IMG/VR virus record: IMGVR_UViG_3300035698_009674
Location: 1 to 37,725 of that record
Source of the DNA: a virus
DNA: 37,725 nt
Direction: 5' to 3' (one strand)
The position numbers were made by a program, and so were the translations under genes. The notes under the pieces were generated by a model. It did no database searches. It worked only from the letters and a program-made list of their open reading frames with translations, and was not told the DNA's origin. Of the stretch, positions 1 to 7,257 are shown piece after piece. Numbering within the stretch: position 1 is the first letter of the stretch; every line of letters begins with the position of its first letter.

Positions 1-936
1 CTTGACAATGGGGTTCCAGATCGCTGCACCTGTGGCAGCACTCTGGCACAGCCACACAATGTCCGTCACGCTATCAGTCCAAACCGAACCGATAGAGTAT
101 CCGTCGCCATCATCGTCTCCGACGGCAGGGGCTGTCGCTGCGACATTGTTCTTCGCAATCTGACCGACCCAGACTGCAGCTCCCGTGGTATTGTCGGTGC
201 AAAGATAAACACGATGCGCCGTAGTATCGAACCAGATGGATCCGACATCGTAACCAGCGGTATTATCGCTACCGACTACAGGGGCGGTCGCCGCAGCCAT
301 GTTGTTCAACTGATTCAACTCGCGCCAAACAGCTGCTCCCGCTGCAGGACTCGAACAACGGAAGACCTTGGGAGGGACGGCTGTGGTATTGATCCAAATG
401 GAACCAACAGCATAACCATCTGCCGTGTCATCTCCTACCACCGGATCCGCTGCACCAGCGAACATGTTCTTCACGATAGGATTCCAAACAGCGGCACCCG
501 TCGCTGCGCTCTGGCACAACCATACGATGCCCGTGACCGTATCGGTCCAGGTCGAACCTGCGGAGTAACCGTCGCCATCGTCGTCACCAACCCCCGGAGC
601 AGTTGCTGCAACGTTGGACTTGGCAAGCTGACCTACCCAGATGGCTGCACCTGTGGTGTTGTCTGTGCAGACATAGAATCGATGAGCCGTCGTGTCCAGC
701 CACACCGATCCGACATCGTAACCAGCAGTGTCATCACTGCCAACAACCGGAGCGGTCGCTGCGGCCATGTTGTTCAGATAACTGATCGGACGCCACACTG
801 CGGCAGCGAGCGTTGCGTCAGTACACCGGAACACCGTGGGTGGAACAGCCGTGGTGTTGGCCCAGATCGAACCTACCGCGTAACCATCACCCGTGTCCTC
901 GTTAACCGTGGGATCTACGGCTGCCACCGTTGCCAA
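1..936 (-). repeat. Two tandem 468-nt coding repeats
   Basis: Bases 936-469 and 468-1 (minus strand) encode two 156-residue super-units of the same protein. Each has three diverged sub-units. The copies align codon for codon without gaps, but many third positions differ, so the duplication is not recent. Confidence 0.8.
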
Positions 937-978
937 AGCCTGGGCCAGCATGCCTTTTTCAATGAGTTGTGCTTCCAT
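1..978 (-). CDS. Repeat-rich fibre or virion protein, partial (3' end outside window)
   Basis: The minus strand is open from an ATG at 978, with AGGAG eight bases upstream, through 326 codons to the window edge with no stop, so the C-terminus is missing. After a short leader (residues 1-14) the protein is made of about 51-54 residue units of the form DGYxxGSxWxDT...C...TGAAxW. Three unit types alternate in the order A-B-C, A-B-C, giving two super-units of 156 residues (tyrosines at 33 and 189 mark the period). Repeats of this kind occur in phage tail-fibre and other virion surface proteins; the exact role is not determined. It is the last gene seen in the late transcription unit, after another fibre-like protein and the endolysin. 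Plus-strand frames over it are only shadows. Confidence 0.85.
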   Translation of the reverse strand, partial: MEAQLIEKGMLAQALATVAAVDPTVNEDTGDGYAVGSIWANTTAVPPTVFRCTDATLAAAVWRPISYLNNMAAATAPVVGSDDTAGYDVGSVWLDTTAHRFYVCTDNTTGAAIWVGQLAKSNVAATAPGVGDDDGDGYSAGSTWTDTVTGIVWLCQSAATGAAVWNPIVKNMFAGAADPVVGDDTADGYAVGSIWINTTAVPPKVFRCSSPAAGAAVWRELNQLNNMAAATAPVVGSDNTAGYDVGSIWFDTTAHRVYLCTDNTTGAAVWVGQIAKNNVAATAPAVGDDDGDGYSIGSVWTDSVTDIVWLCQSAATGAAIWNPIVK

Positions 979-1032
979 GAGTCTACTCCTAATCGCACGA
1001 CGCTAAACGCCGTATTTTGTTAATCGAACTTC

Positions 1033-1767
1033 CTACGCGTTGATCTGTACCTCTATTGCACAAACCGTGTCGGCCATGGGAGTCGCGCCTACGCCAGGTA
1101 CATATGCCCGAACGACCCTGATCAGATCTCCTGCGGCGAACGTGTTTGCTGCGACATCTACCACTCCGGCCACCGGGGTGTCGATGGCGACGGTATCGTC
1201 GAGAGTAGCCAGACCCGTGAGGCATGACACGCCGCCGATCTCCACGTCGAAGGTCATCGATTCGCCTGCCGCTGCAACCGTTCCGTCTTCTACAGCAACT
1301 GCGCTAATCGATCCTGCAGTAATTGCACGGAAGAAACGCAACGTGTCACTCGCGGCAATGTGCTGCCATGATTCATGAACTCTACCAGCCGCTTCAAGAC
1401 TGTCCAGCGCATCACTGACCATTGCACCAGCCACACCAGAATCGTTGTCAACCTGAGAAGCGTCATAGTCGCTGGCTACGGCCACGACTGCACCCGTGCG
1501 CGTGAACACCGATGCGACGTTGTCCGTGTTGTCAACCTTCTGCCATGCGGTTCCGTCGAACAGTGCCCAGTCCCCGGCTACCCAGTCGGTTATCCCGTCC
1601 AGGTTCATGGCACCGGCAACAGAAACAATGTAGAATTGCCCCTTTGTTCCAGTCGCACTTACCAGAGCCGGAGTGTTCGTGTTCGCATTCCACACGCCCT
1701 CGTTGGAGAGCGCACCACCGAAGGGAACCCACGCGGTTCCGTTGTAGGCCTGGAGAATACCGGACAT
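1033..1767 (-). CDS. Fibre-like structural protein
   Basis: The protein starts with a segment around YNGTAWVPFGGAL, then has a TGTKGQFYIVSVAG motif, a GDWALFDGTAWQKVDNTD motif and a RTGAVVAVASDYDASQV motif. This series is common in phage tail-fibre and adsorption proteins, where it links the trimeric shaft to the tail. The C-terminal half is a beta-rich region of unknown fold. I chose the ATG at 1767 (AGGA just upstream). A GTG at 1788, directly after the previous stop, would add seven residues but has no clear ribosome-binding site. It lies between a small protein and the large repeat protein at the window edge, which fits a receptor-binding or fibre cassette. Confidence 0.7.
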   Translation of the reverse strand: MSGILQAYNGTAWVPFGGALSNEGVWNANTNTPALVSATGTKGQFYIVSVAGAMNLDGITDWVAGDWALFDGTAWQKVDNTDNVASVFTRTGAVVAVASDYDASQVDNDSGVAGAMVSDALDSLEAAGRVHESWQHIAASDTLRFFRAITAGSISAVAVEDGTVAAAGESMTFDVEIGGVSCLTGLATLDDTVAIDTPVAGVVDVAANTFAAGDLIRVVRAYVPGVGATPMADTVCAIEVQINA

Positions 1768-1788
1768 GTTCCTGAGACAACCAGACAC

Positions 1789-1956
1789 TTACCAAAGTGC
1801 CCAATCGGTAACAGCAACCACGTCCTCCAGAACAAGCGGACCACTATGCTTTACGGGATTGCTCGTCTCCCCGTAACTCCTAGTCACCTGTTCCAGAGTC
1901 GGAATAGCTCCATTGTTGCGAATCTCGTCTCCTGAAGGTCCTCTGTTGCTAGACAT
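1789..1956 (-). CDS. Small hypothetical protein (55 aa)
   Basis: The start ATG at 1956 overlaps the 3' end of the endolysin gene and has AAAGGA nine bases upstream. The longer frame back to 2040 would lie wholly inside the endolysin gene and is unlikely. The protein is polar with a hydrophobic C-terminus ending in DWALW. I do not recognise a family. Its place between endolysin and fibre-like gene suggests a virion or fibre-associated role, but nothing in the sequence proves it. Confidence 0.6.
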   Translation of the reverse strand: MSSNRGPSGDEIRNNGAIPTLEQVTRSYGETSNPVKHSGPLVLEDVVAVTDWALW

Positions 1957-2956
1957 TAGATTTTCCTTTCGTCTCCCCAATGAAATTTTCGAGGATGTAT
2001 CGCCCATCAGAGTGCGAGGCAAAGTCGCGATGTGCAACAACTCCAGAGCCTGGCCTCCCTTTGGGCTTTAGCGTCAATCCATCAATCCTTCTCTTCTTTT
2101 TATTCAACCCCTTGGTCGGGAACCGATACGGAACGCCTGTGATCTCGCAAAGCCATGGAACCAACAATCGAGCCGCCACCATCTGCGGAGCCGTAGGGAC
2201 AACATACTTCTTCGGCACCGACCTCAGACCTTTGCGATTGAGAATTCTCTGGATAGCCTTGTTGATTCCACCTTTCGTCTTCAGCGCTGGCACCCACGTC
2301 CACCATTTTCTAGGAATCGTGTTGTACCACACTGCCTTGTCAATTACATATATCGGATTGTACGGATCCACAATCTCCATCCCAAAACTCGTATCATTTA
2401 ACTGGTTGGCATGAATCATCCTGTCGCGCACGAGATCCCCATGGCATGACAGATGACCATTCGGTGCCAGAATAAGCTGCACACCATAACCCTTCTTCTT
2501 GAGAGTATCCGTGCAACCGTTCGCGGTATTCCCGCACGTCTCGTGCAGCACAAAATGAATCAAAGCTGCGGAACGTTGACGATGCTTGAAATGCACCTCA
2601 CCATCGTCCATGAAGTTACTGGCAATTAACCCCACCCTTAAGAACTCATCGGGAAGTCGCACGCGCTCACCGTTCACAACGATCGCATTCGAATATGTCT
2701 TTGCCCCCCTATTCTTCAGGGACTTCGTGGGCACCTCAACAGAGGTATTGTCCATTTCCCTTCTGATGTAGCTCTCGGTTGTCGCGCCAAATTTGCCATC
2801 AATAACGATCCTGTTCTCTGCTTGAAAAATCGCCGTCGCCCACACGAAGGATGACCCACCAATCTTACACCAGGGCCACACAAGGCTGCTGCGATCAAAA
2901 ACTCGTTTCGAATTGTAAACCACGGCATCTGAAACCTGTTTTTGAGTTAACATCAT
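1949..2956 (-). CDS. Endolysin: peptidoglycan-binding domain plus N-acetylmuramoyl-L-alanine amidase
   Basis: The 335-residue protein degrades cell-wall peptidoglycan at lysis by cutting the bond between muramic acid and L-alanine. Residues about 5-65 look like a peptidoglycan-binding domain (FQAENRIVIDGKFGATT). The amidase-2 type catalytic part starts near LIHFVLHET (H138) and continues with GYGVQLILAPNGH, MIHANQLND and FGMEIV. A late histidine motif, VVAHRDFASHSDGRY (H309 or H315), supplies the probable last zinc ligand. A long lysine-rich insert (about 205-300) separates these parts. The start overlaps the previous stop as ATGA. A holin-like protein lies about 2 kb upstream in the same transcript. 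Confidence 0.85.
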   Translation of the reverse strand: MMLTQKQVSDAVVYNSKRVFDRSSLVWPWCKIGGSSFVWATAIFQAENRIVIDGKFGATTESYIRREMDNTSVEVPTKSLKNRGAKTYSNAIVVNGERVRLPDEFLRVGLIASNFMDDGEVHFKHRQRSAALIHFVLHETCGNTANGCTDTLKKKGYGVQLILAPNGHLSCHGDLVRDRMIHANQLNDTSFGMEIVDPYNPIYVIDKAVWYNTIPRKWWTWVPALKTKGGINKAIQRILNRKGLRSVPKKYVVPTAPQMVAARLLVPWLCEITGVPYRFPTKGLNKKKRRIDGLTLKPKGRPGSGVVAHRDFASHSDGRYILENFIGETKGKSNV

Positions 2957-3441
2957 CCCACCATCAATCCCGCGCGCGATGCCCTGTCTCGCACTCTGCT
3001 TTTCTTTATCTTCTTGAACGTCCGATTCATTGAGGCCACCTTCGACGTCCCGTCAGCCGTCCACTGAATAGGATCCAGAGCAGACCGTAGCCTTCCCACG
3101 TTTGCATTCTCGGGATCCTCCACGGCACCCTTCAGAGTCACTTCCTTGCGGTACCAGAACCCGAACGCATGGCGCGTCCATTCGATCGTGAACTTGATAT
3201 CCTTCCCGCTCGCAGGGACGGTCACATAGATCCTTATCGCACCAATGTCCCGACGCTTCCTGCTGAGCAAAGTCGCAACAAGCATCATGGAGTACTCGGA
3301 CGTTCCCGTAGCCTTCGGAGACACCAGCTCCCTCTTGATCCTCCCCATCCGGAGGAGCAGATCACGCACCATCGCCATCCCCGTCTCGGCTGCTACGATC
3401 TGGGGAGAGACCTCTGGTGTTTTGGGAGCAGAATCAACCAT
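2953..3441 (-). CDS. Hypothetical protein (162 aa)
   Basis: The frame is open to 3549, but the previous gene ends at 3450 and the ATG at 3441 has GAGGGA at a good distance, so I take that start. The protein has a mixed alpha/beta look with a central EWTRHAFGFWYRKEV stretch, and a basic C-terminus rich in Lys and Arg (FKKIKKSRVRDRASR). No family is recognised. Its stop overlaps the endolysin start as ATGA, so the two are probably translationally coupled. A small virion or head-associated protein is possible. Confidence 0.65.
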   Translation of the reverse strand: MVDSAPKTPEVSPQIVAAETGMAMVRDLLLRMGRIKRELVSPKATGTSEYSMMLVATLLSRKRRDIGAIRIYVTVPASGKDIKFTIEWTRHAFGFWYRKEVTLKGAVEDPENANVGRLRSALDPIQWTADGTSKVASMNRTFKKIKKSRVRDRASRAGLMVG

Positions 3442-3449
3442 CATTCCCT

Positions 3450-3737
3450 CTACGGCAACACAGCTATTGTTTTGAATCCCAGTCCAGACGCCATCTTCAT
3501 GGCTTCCTTCTTGGCCTGCGCATATGGCATGGCCTGTGTACCCATCCACGTCTTATTTCTTTTGCTGTCATCAAGGTAATCGGTACTGTCGCCAGCGTTC
3601 GGACCAAATCCAAACAGCCACTGTCCACGACCCTTTGGCTTCCCATGAGATCTTTCATACGTCGAAGTATTGACAGAGACAGCCTCTCCAATTACCTCCG
3701 TGGACTTCTCGGACAATTCCTTGAGTAAACTCTTCAT
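3450..3737 (-). CDS. Small protein with putative capsid-targeting N-terminus (95 aa)
   Basis: The start follows the previous stop with no gap. The N-terminus, MKSLLKELSEKSTEVIGE, is an amphipathic helix of the type shared by several neighbours, and contains an I-G-E tripeptide at residues 16-18 that would fit a T4 gp21-type cleavage site. The body has a GRGQWLFGFGPNAG motif and an Ala/Met-rich C-terminal helix ending in FKTIAVLP. I know no function for it. By inference it could be an internal head protein delivered with the DNA, or a minor virion protein. Confidence 0.65.
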   Translation of the reverse strand: MKSLLKELSEKSTEVIGEAVSVNTSTYERSHGKPKGRGQWLFGFGPNAGDSTDYLDDSKRNKTWMGTQAMPYAQAKKEAMKMASGLGFKTIAVLP

Positions 3738-3992
3738 CTAATCCTCCACGCGATCCATCTTCGTGCCACACTTCGGACACTTCAATTCCATGCACGGCTT
3801 GCCCGTGTCATGCGACATCTTGTGCCCACACTTCGGACAGACACATTTCCCGTCTGGACCTTCGCCTTTGCCGCCCGGACCCTTGCCTTGACCACCCGGC
3901 GCGTCAGGATCCCTGCGACCCTCCCCTGGACCACCGCCAGCACCGAATCCTCGACCACGCAACCTGTCCAACTTTTCAAGTAACTCTCTCAT
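3738..3992 (-). CDS. Gly-rich small protein with C-terminal zinc ribbon (84 aa)
   Basis: It begins MRELLEKLDRL, similar to its neighbours, followed by a glycine/proline-rich linker (residues 14-48). The C-terminus holds paired cysteine motifs: C52-P-K-C55-G-H with H61, then C67, and C72-P-K-C75-G, the pattern of a zinc ribbon. Such ribbons usually bind nucleic acid or protein, but the target is unknown. The start has GGAGGTG upstream. Its ATG shares an A with the stop of a possible start-less small frame just upstream (TGATG). Confidence 0.75.
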   Translation of the reverse strand: MRELLEKLDRLRGRGFGAGGGPGEGRRDPDAPGGQGKGPGGKGEGPDGKCVCPKCGHKMSHDTGKPCMELKCPKCGTKMDRVED

Positions 3993-4090
3993 CAGTACAC
4001 CTCCATCAGTATTTCGTTCGATGTGATCTTTCCAAGGGCCGACGACAGTTTTACACTAACCTCTGCAGTCTGTCCTGTCTTGTCATTTAT
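3992..4090 (-). CDS. Possible 32-aa frame with non-standard AUA start
   Basis: The roughly 95 bases between two genes hold a frame that begins at an ATA codon (4090-4088), right after a GAGGAG sequence, and ends in TGA overlapping the next ATG as TGATG. That is the coupling used across this operon. The peptide, INDKTGQTAEVSVKLSSALG and on, has normal protein-like composition. No ATG, GTG or TTG opens it before the central region. AUA initiation is rare, and the spacing from GAGGAG is short, so this could be a decayed gene or simple spacer. Confidence 0.25.
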   Translation of the reverse strand: MNDKTGQTAEVSVKLSSALGKITSNEILMEVY

Positions 4091-4632
4091 AACTCCTCCA
4101 GAAGATCAATATAGACACGGTTGAAATCGCCATCCTTCTCCTTGGTCCCGCGCACCTTGAAACCAGCCTTCTTCGCCGCCTTCTCCATCTTGTCCACGGA
4201 GTCCGAGCTATACTTCGCCTTGCCGTAGACCTGGAATACGCCTGGGCTGCCCTTGGGAGCCGACGTGAACGCAAAGTCCTTCGTGGCCTTCCGCAGCATC
4301 TCGTTGCCGCGCTCCAGAGCTTCCGCCGACGATTTCTTCACAACCTTGGACTCGGAGATCGCCATCTTGGTTGGGAGAGATCTATACATTTTATTGGCAG
4401 CGGAGTACGCCCTGTCAATATGCTTCGCCAACTCGTCGAACTTCTCCTCGTTGACCTTCCTAAGACTGTCGCACGCCCCAGAGACGCCAGCCAAAATATC
4501 CGCAACCGACTTCATTCCACCCGAAATGTTCCCGCTGGAAAAGTGCTGAGCGGCCTTTTGAGCCGAAGATGGAACCTTATCCAGCTTCTTGGAGGCTTGC
4601 CCCGTTATCATTTTCTCCAGTAGCTGTCTCAT
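4087..4632 (-). CDS. Hypothetical alpha-helical protein (181 aa)
   Basis: The N-terminus MRQLLEKMITGQASKK matches the amphipathic start shared by several small neighbours. The middle is Ala/Ser/Lys-rich and strongly helical (residues about 20-125). The last 50 residues form a compact domain with GVFQVYGKAKYSS and a final VYIDLLEEL. The start overlaps the previous stop as ATGA (4629-4632), so it is coupled to the holin-like gene. No family is recognised. A head-internal or core protein is an inference from the N-terminus and neighbourhood. Confidence 0.7.
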   Translation of the reverse strand: MRQLLEKMITGQASKKLDKVPSSAQKAAQHFSSGNISGGMKSVADILAGVSGACDSLRKVNEEKFDELAKHIDRAYSAANKMYRSLPTKMAISESKVVKKSSAEALERGNEMLRKATKDFAFTSAPKGSPGVFQVYGKAKYSSDSVDKMEKAAKKAGFKVRGTKEKDGDFNRVYIDLLEEL

Positions 4633-4991
4633 CCGTTCAGCTCCTTCGGATTGTCAGCATCGTCCACCACAGACGTATCCTCCCAATCGGGACCATCGTC
4701 CTCGTCATCATGCACGTGAGGCTGCCCGTTGCCGTTCCTGACCCCCAGAGCGCCATGCACAGCCGCTGCGACATCCGCCCCCTGGGCTACCGCCCTCTCC
4801 GCTGCCTTCGCCGCTCCCTGCGCCCCGTGGTCGCTTATGCCTTGTCCCAGGATATACGTCCCCAGGATGCCCAGCGCGGCGTAGATCGTCTCCGCGCCGA
4901 CCGGCTTGCCAAGAACGTCGTTCACGATCATTCCCACCGCTGCGAGAACCGCGATGATCAGCTTCTTTGACTTCAAGCTATTCAGGTCCAT
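4629..4991 (-). CDS. Holin-like small membrane protein (120 aa)
   Basis: Residues about 11-28 (LIIAVLAAVGMIVNDVLG) and 35-53 (TIYAALGILGTYILGQG) are two hydrophobic segments after a short basic start (KSKK). They are followed by an Ala-rich region and a long acidic, His/Asp-rich tail. Two membrane segments, a small size and a charged C-terminus fit a class II-like holin, which would make membrane lesions for endolysin release. A virion membrane-contact protein is the alternative. The start has an AGGAGG ribosome site directly preceded by the 16-bp palindrome at 5003-5018. Confidence 0.55.
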   Translation of the reverse strand: MDLNSLKSKKLIIAVLAAVGMIVNDVLGKPVGAETIYAALGILGTYILGQGISDHGAQGAAKAAERAVAQGADVAAAVHGALGVRNGNGQPHVHDDEDDGPDWEDTSVVDDADNPKELNG

Positions 4992-5002
4992 CAGATCCTC
5001 CT

Positions 5003-5018
5003 GCGAACTGGAGTTCGC
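5003..5018. repeat. 16-bp palindrome, copy 1 (GCGAACTGGAGTTCGC)
   Basis: Intergenic, 12 bases upstream of the ATG at 4991 and immediately before its AGGAGG ribosome site. Perfect 7-bp arms around a GG centre. Flanks (gatcctcct before it on the plus strand) match copy 6 at 32138. Confidence 0.85.
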
Positions 5019-5031
5019 TCACTCAACCAGT

Positions 5032-5316
5032 CTATGACTTGCTTTTCTCTGCTGTCTTTTTCGCATCATTCAACATCGAAATCACCTGATCGAGATTTTT
5101 CATATTGAGATCATTCCCTGCCGAAATCTGCTTATGGATACTCTTGATCTCCCTCATCGCAAGTAACAGATTCTCAACACCCTTCGAGGATGCACGGTAG
5201 TACACGCCCTCATTCAGATCGCCATCAGATTCATCGGGCACGTCCTCGCCAAGGATCTTACCAGGATCCACGCCCGCATTCTGGAGCATTTCGGTCAGAA
5301 TTTTATTTTTGATCAT
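5032..5316 (-). CDS. Small protein with shared LTEML-NAGVDP N-terminus (94 aa)
   Basis: The first 23 residues (ILTEMLQNAGVDPGKILGE) closely match those of the gene directly upstream (5343-5669), while the rest differ. After an acidic stretch (DVPDESDGDLNEG) the C-terminal half is helical with lysine-rich ends. The L-G-E tripeptide at residues 22-24 could be a prohead-protease cleavage site, which would remove the shared segment. No family is recognised. Start chosen at ATG 5316 with AGGAG upstream. Confidence 0.7.
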   Translation of the reverse strand: MIKNKILTEMLQNAGVDPGKILGEDVPDESDGDLNEGVYYRASSKGVENLLLAMREIKSIHKQISAGNDLNMKNLDQVISMLNDAKKTAEKSKS

Positions 5317-5342
5317 CGCACATCTCCTATTTCATCACCCTC

Positions 5343-5669
5343 TCAACCGCTCTCACTGCGAGACCGCTGGACCTCCTTGCGCCACGCATCGCCTGCCTTG
5401 ACAAACGCATCGTAAGCCGCCTGGGTAGCCGAATCGAATTTCGCCGCTGTGTATCTCTTATCCTGATAAGCCTTGCCGTATCGCTTCTTGAGAGCTGCCT
5501 CGAAACGATCCTCAGCAGCCTTGGCCGCATGGTAGAACTTGAAGTCAACAGTCCCTTCTTCTACCGATTTTTCAGACGTAACCCCACCCCCATCAAGAAT
5601 ACGCACTGGATCCACACCAGCATTATTGAGCATCTCGGTGAGCAACTGTTTTTTCGTCTTGGCGATCAT
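5343..5669 (-). CDS. Small protein, N-terminal paralogue of the next gene (108 aa)
   Basis: The start (KKQLLTEMLNNAGVDPVRIL) is about 75 percent identical to that of the 5032-5316 protein over 20 residues. The body is a helical, Ala/Lys/Arg-rich domain (KAYQDKRYTAAKFDSATQAA). A V-T-S-E segment at about 30-33 follows the shared part. The ribosome site is GAGGAG. Shared leader with different bodies suggests a localisation or processing signal rather than a catalytic domain. Function not known. Confidence 0.7.
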   Translation of the reverse strand: MIAKTKKQLLTEMLNNAGVDPVRILDGGGVTSEKSVEEGTVDFKFYHAAKAAEDRFEAALKKRYGKAYQDKRYTAAKFDSATQAAYDAFVKAGDAWRKEVQRSRSESG

Positions 5670-5672
5670 GGT

Positions 5673-6092
5673 CTACTCCTCGTCCTCTCCGAGCATGGAG
5701 ACGTCTTTTTCAACCTTGTCCCAAGCCTTTTTCCAACGCTTGAACGCTTTCTGGATGTCGTTCATCGCCTTCTCTCCGACCTTCAGAGCGACCTTCACTT
5801 CGTTGTTTTCTGTAACATCCCCCCAGTAGCCCTCCAGCATCTTGAGATTATGTTTGGAGCTGGCATCAATGCGGTAGTTGTTCTTTTGGATCAGCTTGGC
5901 AACTACCTGCATGTTGCCCTTCTGAACAGCCGTCGATGACCCGTCTGACTCGGACAAAGTTTGATCTTCGTCCTCCTCATCAAGAAGCCGATTTGCCTCC
6001 GCCAATGGATCAGCAACGATCTCCACATCATCATCCTCGGACAGCACCTTCCCCTTGATAACATCTCCCAATTCTTCAACAAATTTCTTCAT
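5673..6092 (-). CDS. Acidic small protein, putative internal head protein (139 aa)
   Basis: I take the ATG at 6092, which has GGAG eight bases upstream; an ATG two codons earlier is poorly spaced. The N-terminus MKKFVEELGDVIKGKVLSE is amphipathic and ends with L-S-E, followed by a very acidic segment (DDDVE, LLDEEDEDQ). The C-terminal half is a charged helix (NDIQKAFKRWKKAWDKVEKD). The arrangement of targeting helix, [LIV]-x-E and acidic body recalls T4 internal or core proteins. This is an inference from pattern only. Confidence 0.65.
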   Translation of the reverse strand: MKKFVEELGDVIKGKVLSEDDDVEIVADPLAEANRLLDEEDEDQTLSESDGSSTAVQKGNMQVVAKLIQKNNYRIDASSKHNLKMLEGYWGDVTENNEVKVALKVGEKAMNDIQKAFKRWKKAWDKVEKDVSMLGEDEE

Positions 6093-6101
6093 GACCATCT
6101 C

Positions 6102-6692
6102 CTACAGTGGCGACAAGAGACTCAGTTCAGTCACTGCCCACGGCTGAATTTCAAGCTCTGCAATGCTGACCTCTGCGCTCATCGCATCGAAATCAGATCC
6201 TGCCTTATATCTCGTCGGAACACAATCCCATAACAGCCAGGCTTTTCCAGGAAGGAACGCGTATCCCTCCCACGCCTCAGACGGCAACTCATCAGCAAAC
6301 GACATCGGATTCGCCAGGCCAGACACCACGATGTCCCCCGCCACACTCTTGGCGCTTATGCTCGTGAAATGAATCAACAACAGATTTCTGTTCGTCATGT
6401 CATTTCCACGGATCGCGCGCATCATCCATTGCCACATCGTATCGTCAAAGCCACGCACCCCTCTCGTCAGGGTGATGGGAGCAACCCCACCGCCCGAATA
6501 CGCGGATCTCTTGTACATGGAGTTGAGCTGCTTGATCTCGTCTACTTCAGCGGTGTACTCAGGCGTGGTGATGGACTGAAATCCCAACAGGGGAGCACCC
6601 AAAACAAGAAACGGAAACGTCGTGCTTGGCACCATATCCAGAAGCCAGAAACGATGGTTCTGCATAAAATCCGCAAGACGATGACGAGACAT
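6102..6692 (-). CDS. Second tail-tube-like protein (gp19 family), 196 aa
   Basis: It shares the T4 gp19 tail-tube pattern with its upstream neighbour: an N-terminal basic helix then FQSITTPEYTAEVDEIKQ, a RGVRGFDDTMWQWM segment and a WDCVPTRYKAGSDFDAMS motif near the C-terminus with a strand rich end (AEVSIAELEIQPW). The upstream protein has the matching CVPTRAKPSGDFDSMSGEISLGEVDF. In the tail the tube forms the channel inside the sheath. A second paralogue could be a tube terminator, the baseplate-proximal tube ring, or a minor tube protein. Ribosome site GGGAGGAG lies upstream. Confidence 0.8.
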   Translation of the reverse strand: MSRHRLADFMQNHRFWLLDMVPSTTFPFLVLGAPLLGFQSITTPEYTAEVDEIKQLNSMYKRSAYSGGGVAPITLTRGVRGFDDTMWQWMMRAIRGNDMTNRNLLLIHFTSISAKSVAGDIVVSGLANPMSFADELPSEAWEGYAFLPGKAWLLWDCVPTRYKAGSDFDAMSAEVSIAELEIQPWAVTELSLLSPL

Positions 6693-6713
6693 TCAACGCT
6701 CTCCTCCCTCGGA

Positions 6714-7238
6714 CTACGACGTGAATGTTTCGAAGGACTCCATGGCAAAATCAACCTCTCCCAGGGAAATCTCTCCAGACATCGAATCGAAGTCTCCAGA
6801 GGGCTTCGCGCGCGTCGGGACACAGTTGTAACAGGCCACCCGACGAATGTCATCGCTGACCTCAGCCTGCGAAGCCGATCCCATCTCTGTCCTCTGGTAA
6901 TGATAAATCACGACGTTCGCGCGATACTCATCGCCATCCACTGAATCCTTGACCCAGTCATAGAACGTGGTATCCGCCTTTGCGACACCCTTCATGAGAG
7001 TACAATCCGAAACCGTGGGCGGTCCTGGATACTTTTGCGTCCACTTGAACGTGCCCTCACGATATTCGACTGGCTCGATGGTCAACTCTGGAATCGTGAC
7101 GCTCTGAAAACCAGCCTCACCGCCACCCTCAAAATCACCCTGACGGGCGAATTCCAAAGGATTTGACTCATCGGCCTTCGTCGCGATGACGTGAAAGCGA
7201 AATCCCTGCATAAGATCATCGACTGCTGCTCGTGTCAT
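6714..7238 (-). CDS. Tail tube protein (T4 gp19-like)
   Basis: The 174-residue length is close to T4 gp19 (163). Diagnostic segments are FQSVTIPELTIEPVEYREG, the TLMKGVAKADTTFYDWV helix and CVPTRAKPSGDFDSMSG. The protein polymerises into the inner tube of the contractile tail, through which DNA passes. It lies two genes downstream of the sheath gene, as expected for this module, but a homing endonuclease and an extra virion protein stand between them. A paralogue follows directly. The GGAGAAGG ribosome site is well placed. Confidence 0.85.
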   Translation of the reverse strand: MTRAAVDDLMQGFRFHVIATKADESNPLEFARQGDFEGGGEAGFQSVTIPELTIEPVEYREGTFKWTQKYPGPPTVSDCTLMKGVAKADTTFYDWVKDSVDGDEYRANVVIYHYQRTEMGSASQAEVSDDIRRVACYNCVPTRAKPSGDFDSMSGEISLGEVDFAMESFETFTS

Positions 7239-7257
7239 TTTCCTTCTCCTTCAGCCC

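Noticed and set aside
465-480. GCGAACATGTTC in the repeat gene
   Set aside because: The arms are separated by two bases rather than four and the right arm is incomplete; probably chance within coding repeats.
1-978. Regular repeats that could suggest a CRISPR or satellite array
   Set aside because: The repeats keep one open reading frame and differ mainly at third positions, so they are protein repeats.
214-1023. Plus-strand open frame of 269 codons
   Set aside because: It lies opposite the repeat-rich minus-strand gene; the minus frame has clear repeats and a good ribosome site, the plus product has no recognisable features.
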